From JAFNGF01 sp964567045 (GTDB lineage: Bacteria; Planctomycetota; Phycisphaerae; Sedimentisphaerales; Anaerobacaceae), in assembly GCA_964567045.1 (NCBI GenBank), contig CAZMLE010000024.1:1-52517 (forward strand): DNA of 52,517 bases, given 5' to 3'. Every line of letters begins with the position of its first letter. The stretch's first letter is position 1. The position numbers and the translations under genes were made by a program. This document shows positions 49,190 to 52,517 of this stretch, in pieces. The notes beneath the pieces were generated by a model. It saw only the letters and a list, made by a program, of their open reading frames with translations, did no database searches and was not told the DNA's origin.

Positions 49190-49327
49190 TATACTGGCTA
49201 ATAAATGCGGACTATGCTTTGAGAACGCTATTTTAGCGGTTTTTCAGGGACTGTTACCTCAACAGTGGAAGGAGTTTGGGTGTACGGCTAAAAACATTTA
49301 ACATAAGCTTTTTGAAGGAGGAATACT

Positions 49328-52300
49328 ATGTGCACAAGATTGATTCTTTCAGTTTCACTTGTCCTGTTGCTTGGTTTCCTCGGAACGAGCGCAGCCAAAG
49401 GCGCTGACCCCAACCTTGTTGGCTGGTGGAAGTTTGAGGAAGCGAGCGGGACACTGTACGACCAGAGTGATCATCATAATGATGGTACATCTTTTAACGG
49501 TGTACTTTATCAGCAACCTGGCCGAGAGGGGTATAGTTTAGGGTTTGATGGGATGGATGATTATGTTGTGGTGGGAAGCGATGGAAGACCAACTAACACA
49601 TTTAGTTTTGGAGGATGGCTCAAAACATCCGTTACACATGAAATGGAAGTAGAATCAACATCTGGGACGGGAGGAACGGCGAATCAAAGATACGCATTTC
49701 ATCCTGAGCATGGGGGCGACTTGAACGGGGGAGCAGGATTATCCGTCGGAACAAACGGTATTTCAGTGTATGAGCACGGTAGTGACTATATGCCTGCAAC
49801 TGCCGTTTACTCCGCCGAGATAGGGAGCGGCTGGAATCACATCATGGTGGTTTATAGTAACAGGCTACCAACAATTTACCTTAATGGCCGTGCAGTCCGT
49901 ACAGGTCTTACTGGCCCCAGAGCAATAGTATATGCGCCTATTCAGCTTGGCGGAATGGGTTACGGCTATTTTGCCGGCCAGATGGATGAAGTCCGCATCT
50001 ACGACCGCGCGCTTTCGGCAGCCGAGGTACGAGACCTGGCATTTTGGCCGGAGGCACACAATCCCAATCCCTCTGACGGGGCCACGGGTGTACTCACACC
50101 GCTCTTACAGTGGACAGCGGGAGATGGCGCGGCTTTTCATGATGTGTACTTCGGGACTAATCCAACGCCGGGTCCGGCTGAGTTCAGAACCCGGCAAACG
50201 TGGAACCTCTATTGGCACGGCCCCGGCATTACGCCAGGCACTACTTACTACTGGCGAGTCGACGAGGTTGAGGCCGACGGCGTAACCATTCACGCCGGCG
50301 ATGTCTGGAGCTTCACTGCTGCACCGTCAACTGCGTACAACCCTGACCCGGCTGACCGTGCCAAATATGTCGCGACCGATGCAGACCTTAAGTGGACTGC
50401 AGGCGTTGGTGCGATTACCCATGATGTGTACTTCGGCAAGAACCAAGGCGACGTAACTAACGGTACCGGCGGCACATTAAGAGCCAACCGCCAAACAGGG
50501 ACAACCTATGATCCAGGTGCACTGGCGAAGGGTACCGTTTACTACTGGCGGATTGATGAGTTCGAGGCCGGTGGTACGAAACACACAGGTGCGGTTTGGA
50601 GTTTCACAACGCTGCCCGATATACCTATTGCCGATCCTAATCTTCTCGGCTGGTGGAAGCTCGATGAGGGCTTTGGCACCATTGTCATTGATTGGTCAGG
50701 CCATGATAATCACGGTGCCATCAACAACCCCAACGGTGGCCGTGGTGCGGGTGGTTCAGTCTGGTACAGCGATGCCGAGTACGCTACGGTCGCCAGTTTT
50801 GGCGGAGACGACAGCAGCGGGGCATACATTCGCGCGGGAAGTATCCCCGCGATGACCCTTGCCAACGATTTTACATGGACTTTCTGGGCAAAGCAGGATA
50901 TAGGTCAAAGCACAGCAAGTCCTGGTAGTGGCGATGACGTGGTGCTGGGAAATCGCTACGGCGGCACCACATCCCCGCTTCAGTTCATCAAGTTCACGCC
51001 GACGAAGTTTGAGTTTTACAACGGCAGTCTGAACGGCATCGATTATGATGACATTCCGGGCGGCGTTTGGATTCACCATGCGATTGTCAAGGACGGGACG
51101 AGCTTCACCTATTATCGCAACGGTGTTAGTTCTGGAACCAATACGATAGCGACGACAGTTGACCCGAACCCATTCTTTATGGGCGGTGATGCCGGTGGTG
51201 AGCGGTGGCGCGGCTGGCTGAGTAACGTCCGCGTCTACAACCGGGCGCTGACGCAGCAAGAGATCAAGCAGACTATGAGGGCTGACCCGCTGCTTGCGTG
51301 GGACCCCAGTCCTGCTAATGGATCTGCGCCTGACATTGATGGGGCAACGCCTCTTAGCTGGAAATCAGGAGATAAGGCGGCCCAGCACGATGTGTACTTC
51401 GGGACCGAGCAAGCCGCTGTCACAGATGCTGATAAAACTGACACTACAGGCATATATCGAGGTCGAAAGAGTGTCACCACCTATACTCCGTCGGAAGTTC
51501 TTGAGTGGGGCCAGACTTACTACTGGCGGGTCGATGAGTACAACACCGATGGTACGACTAGCACGGGTAAAGTCTGGACATTTACAGTGGCCAACTATCT
51601 TATTGCGGATGATTTTGAGAGCTACACCGATGATGTTGGCAGCAGGATATTCCAGACTTGGAAGGACGGATGGGGATACTCCGAACCGGCGCCAGGCTAT
51701 CCCGGCAATGGCACCGGCTCAACGGTGGGTTACGCTCAGGCTCCCTTTGCCGAGCATACTACTGTTCATGGCGGCAGCCAGTCGATGCCGTTGGGTTACG
51801 ACAATACCGGAGCGAGCGGCAAGGCTCGCTACTCAGAGACAGTGCGCGAGTGGGAGTCGCCACGGGATTGGACCAGATACAACGTTAAAGCCTTGACCCT
51901 GTATTTCCATGGTGCTCCTGCCAATGCCGCTGAGCAGGTCTATGTGGCGGTGGAAGATAATGCCGGCCACGTTAAAGTTGTGAGCCATCCTGATCCGGAG
52001 GCAGTCCAGGGAGGCGCCTGGCAGGAGTGGAACATCGAGCTGACGCAATTTAGCGCTGCCGGCGTGAATCTGAAGGCGATCAAGAAGATGTATATTGGCC
52101 TGGGCAACCGGACCAGTCCCAAGGCTGGCGGCACGGGCACGATATTCATTGATGATATCAGGGTTTATCCGAGTAGATGCGTTCCTTCGCTTGCCAAGCC
52201 CGCTGCCGACCTGAGCGGCAACTGCGTTGTTGACCTGGCTGATGTGGAGATTCTGGCTAATCTGTGGCTGGATAGTGGTTTGCAGATTACGCCGGTAAAT

Positions 52301-52517
52301 CCTGGCACAACAGGTTTAATAGCGCACTATCCATTCGACGGCAACACCAACGACGTTGTTGGCGCCCATAATGGCACTGCCAATGGCACGCCGGCCTATG
52401 CGACAGGTAAGATAGGCCAGGCCATTCTGCTGGATGGCGTCGACGACTATGTCAGTGTTGACTCTGTTGGGATCAGTGGAGCAGCCGCGAGGACAGTCTC
52501 CGGCTGGGCCAAGTCAA
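49328..52517 (+). CDS. Giant secreted LamG/FN3-like/dockerin-like protein, 3' end outside window
   Basis: ATG at 49,328 has AAGGAGG 7 nt upstream. I checked the frame at several points and it stays open to the window edge (1,063 codons). Order: signal peptide (MCTRLILSVSLVLLLGFLG), LamG ('DPNLVGWWKFEEASGTL', about 28-235), two FN3-like modules ('HDVYFGTNPTPGPAEF', 'TTYYWRVDEVE'; 'HDVYFGKNQGDVTNG'), a second LamG ('DPNLLGWWKLDEGFG', about 440-640), a third FN3-like module, the 'ADDFESYTDDVGSRIF' beta-sandwich, a dockerin-like motif ('SGNCVVDLADVEILANLWL') and a third LamG starting at 'ALIAHYPFDGNTND'-like sequence near the edge. It is a close paralog of the minus-strand gene at 15.7-19.5 kb, without its DUF1349 insertion. 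Confidence 0.87.
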   Translation, partial: MCTRLILSVSLVLLLGFLGTSAAKGADPNLVGWWKFEEASGTLYDQSDHHNDGTSFNGVLYQQPGREGYSLGFDGMDDYVVVGSDGRPTNTFSFGGWLKTSVTHEMEVESTSGTGGTANQRYAFHPEHGGDLNGGAGLSVGTNGISVYEHGSDYMPATAVYSAEIGSGWNHIMVVYSNRLPTIYLNGRAVRTGLTGPRAIVYAPIQLGGMGYGYFAGQMDEVRIYDRALSAAEVRDLAFWPEAHNPNPSDGATGVLTPLLQWTAGDGAAFHDVYFGTNPTPGPAEFRTRQTWNLYWHGPGITPGTTYYWRVDEVEADGVTIHAGDVWSFTAAPSTAYNPDPADRAKYVATDADLKWTAGVGAITHDVYFGKNQGDVTNGTGGTLRANRQTGTTYDPGALAKGTVYYWRIDEFEAGGTKHTGAVWSFTTLPDIPIADPNLLGWWKLDEGFGTIVIDWSGHDNHGAINNPNGGRGAGGSVWYSDAEYATVASFGGDDSSGAYIRAGSIPAMTLANDFTWTFWAKQDIGQSTASPGSGDDVVLGNRYGGTTSPLQFIKFTPTKFEFYNGSLNGIDYDDIPGGVWIHHAIVKDGTSFTYYRNGVSSGTNTIATTVDPNPFFMGGDAGGERWRGWLSNVRVYNRALTQQEIKQTMRADPLLAWDPSPANGSAPDIDGATPLSWKSGDKAAQHDVYFGTEQAAVTDADKTDTTGIYRGRKSVTTYTPSEVLEWGQTYYWRVDEYNTDGTTSTGKVWTFTVANYLIADDFESYTDDVGSRIFQTWKDGWGYSEPAPGYPGNGTGSTVGYAQAPFAEHTTVHGGSQSMPLGYDNTGASGKARYSETVREWESPRDWTRYNVKALTLYFHGAPANAAEQVYVAVEDNAGHVKVVSHPDPEAVQGGAWQEWNIELTQFSAAGVNLKAIKKMYIGLGNRTSPKAGGTGTIFIDDIRVYPSRCVPSLAKPAADLSGNCVVDLADVEILANLWLDSGLQITPVNPGTTGLIAHYPFDGNTNDVVGAHNGTANGTPAYATGKIGQAILLDGVDDYVSVDSVGISGAAARTVSGWAKS

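Noticed and set aside
49329..52149. Many short frames on both strands over the last 3.2 kb
   Set aside because: They are shadows of one continuous gene starting at 49,328 and open to the window edge.
1..52517. tRNA, rRNA, tmRNA or transposase genes
   Set aside because: I looked for T-loop and other conserved motifs and for transposase-like proteins and saw none; a covariance-model scan would be decisive.

Overview
The window looks like chromosome from an uncultured member of the Planctomycetota, probably Phycisphaerae/Sedimentisphaerales-like. The inference rests on gene content: very large secreted LamG/FN3-like/dockerin-like proteins, a PEP-CTERM protein, a 'FTLIELLVVIAIIALL' pseudopilin, Tat-exported Gfo/Idh/MocA and enolase-superfamily enzymes, and many dispersed palindromic repeats. 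I see no tRNA, rRNA, CRISPR array, phage gene or transposase gene.

Layout. 1-805 (-): the N-terminal part of a secreted WD40-like (PD40) repeat protein. 1.75-7.8 kb (+): housekeeping genes nusA-infB-rbfA, an endonuclease III-fold gene that lacks its catalytic residues, and hisG. 7.8-9.6 kb: an AT-rich DNA methyltransferase/restriction endonuclease pair. 9.6-10.2 kb (-): efp, with Asn at the loop tip. 10.4-12.6 kb: a decayed carbohydrate-enzyme gene and a Tat-exported GH51-like arabinofuranosidase with a short C-terminus.

12.98-15.67 kb (+) is the part most likely to be an undescribed system. It encodes a small secreted Cys-rich peptide with a Gly-Gly motif, a secreted LolA-like protein with a C-terminal membrane anchor, and a membrane protein combining a C39-type peptidase-like domain with a rhodanese domain. 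The rhodanese domain is cut at ~15,672, exactly where a convergent LamG gene is also cut, which indicates a rearrangement or an assembly join.

15.7-27.3 kb: two giant LamG/FN3-like/DUF1349-like proteins on the minus strand, then a plus-strand run of a PEP-CTERM protein, a third giant protein and a pseudopilin. A fourth giant protein starts at 49,328 and leaves the window. Three of the four giant genes share a near-consensus extended -10 promoter, and two of the four end in the same '-LWP' C-terminal module (the other two C-termini are cut off).

27.7-37 kb: a Tat oxidoreductase, a GNAT acetyltransferase (-), a three-gene trehalose operon (DUF5752 protein, TreT, unknown), a ribbon-helix-helix-like protein and two lipoproteins. 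37.4-40.7 kb: a corrinoid-methyltransferase-like UroD-superfamily protein, an SSS symporter and a lipoprotein L-rhamnose mutarotase. 40.9-43.8 kb: NfeD, flotillin and a beta-carbonic-anhydrase-like protein. 43.8-49.1 kb: a sugar-acid cluster (RraA-like, two enolase-superfamily dehydratases, a BASS transporter) whose enzymes carry export signals.

A second theme runs through the window: at least eight families of short palindromic repeats. Several copies lie in frame inside protein-coding genes, mostly within or next to signal peptides.
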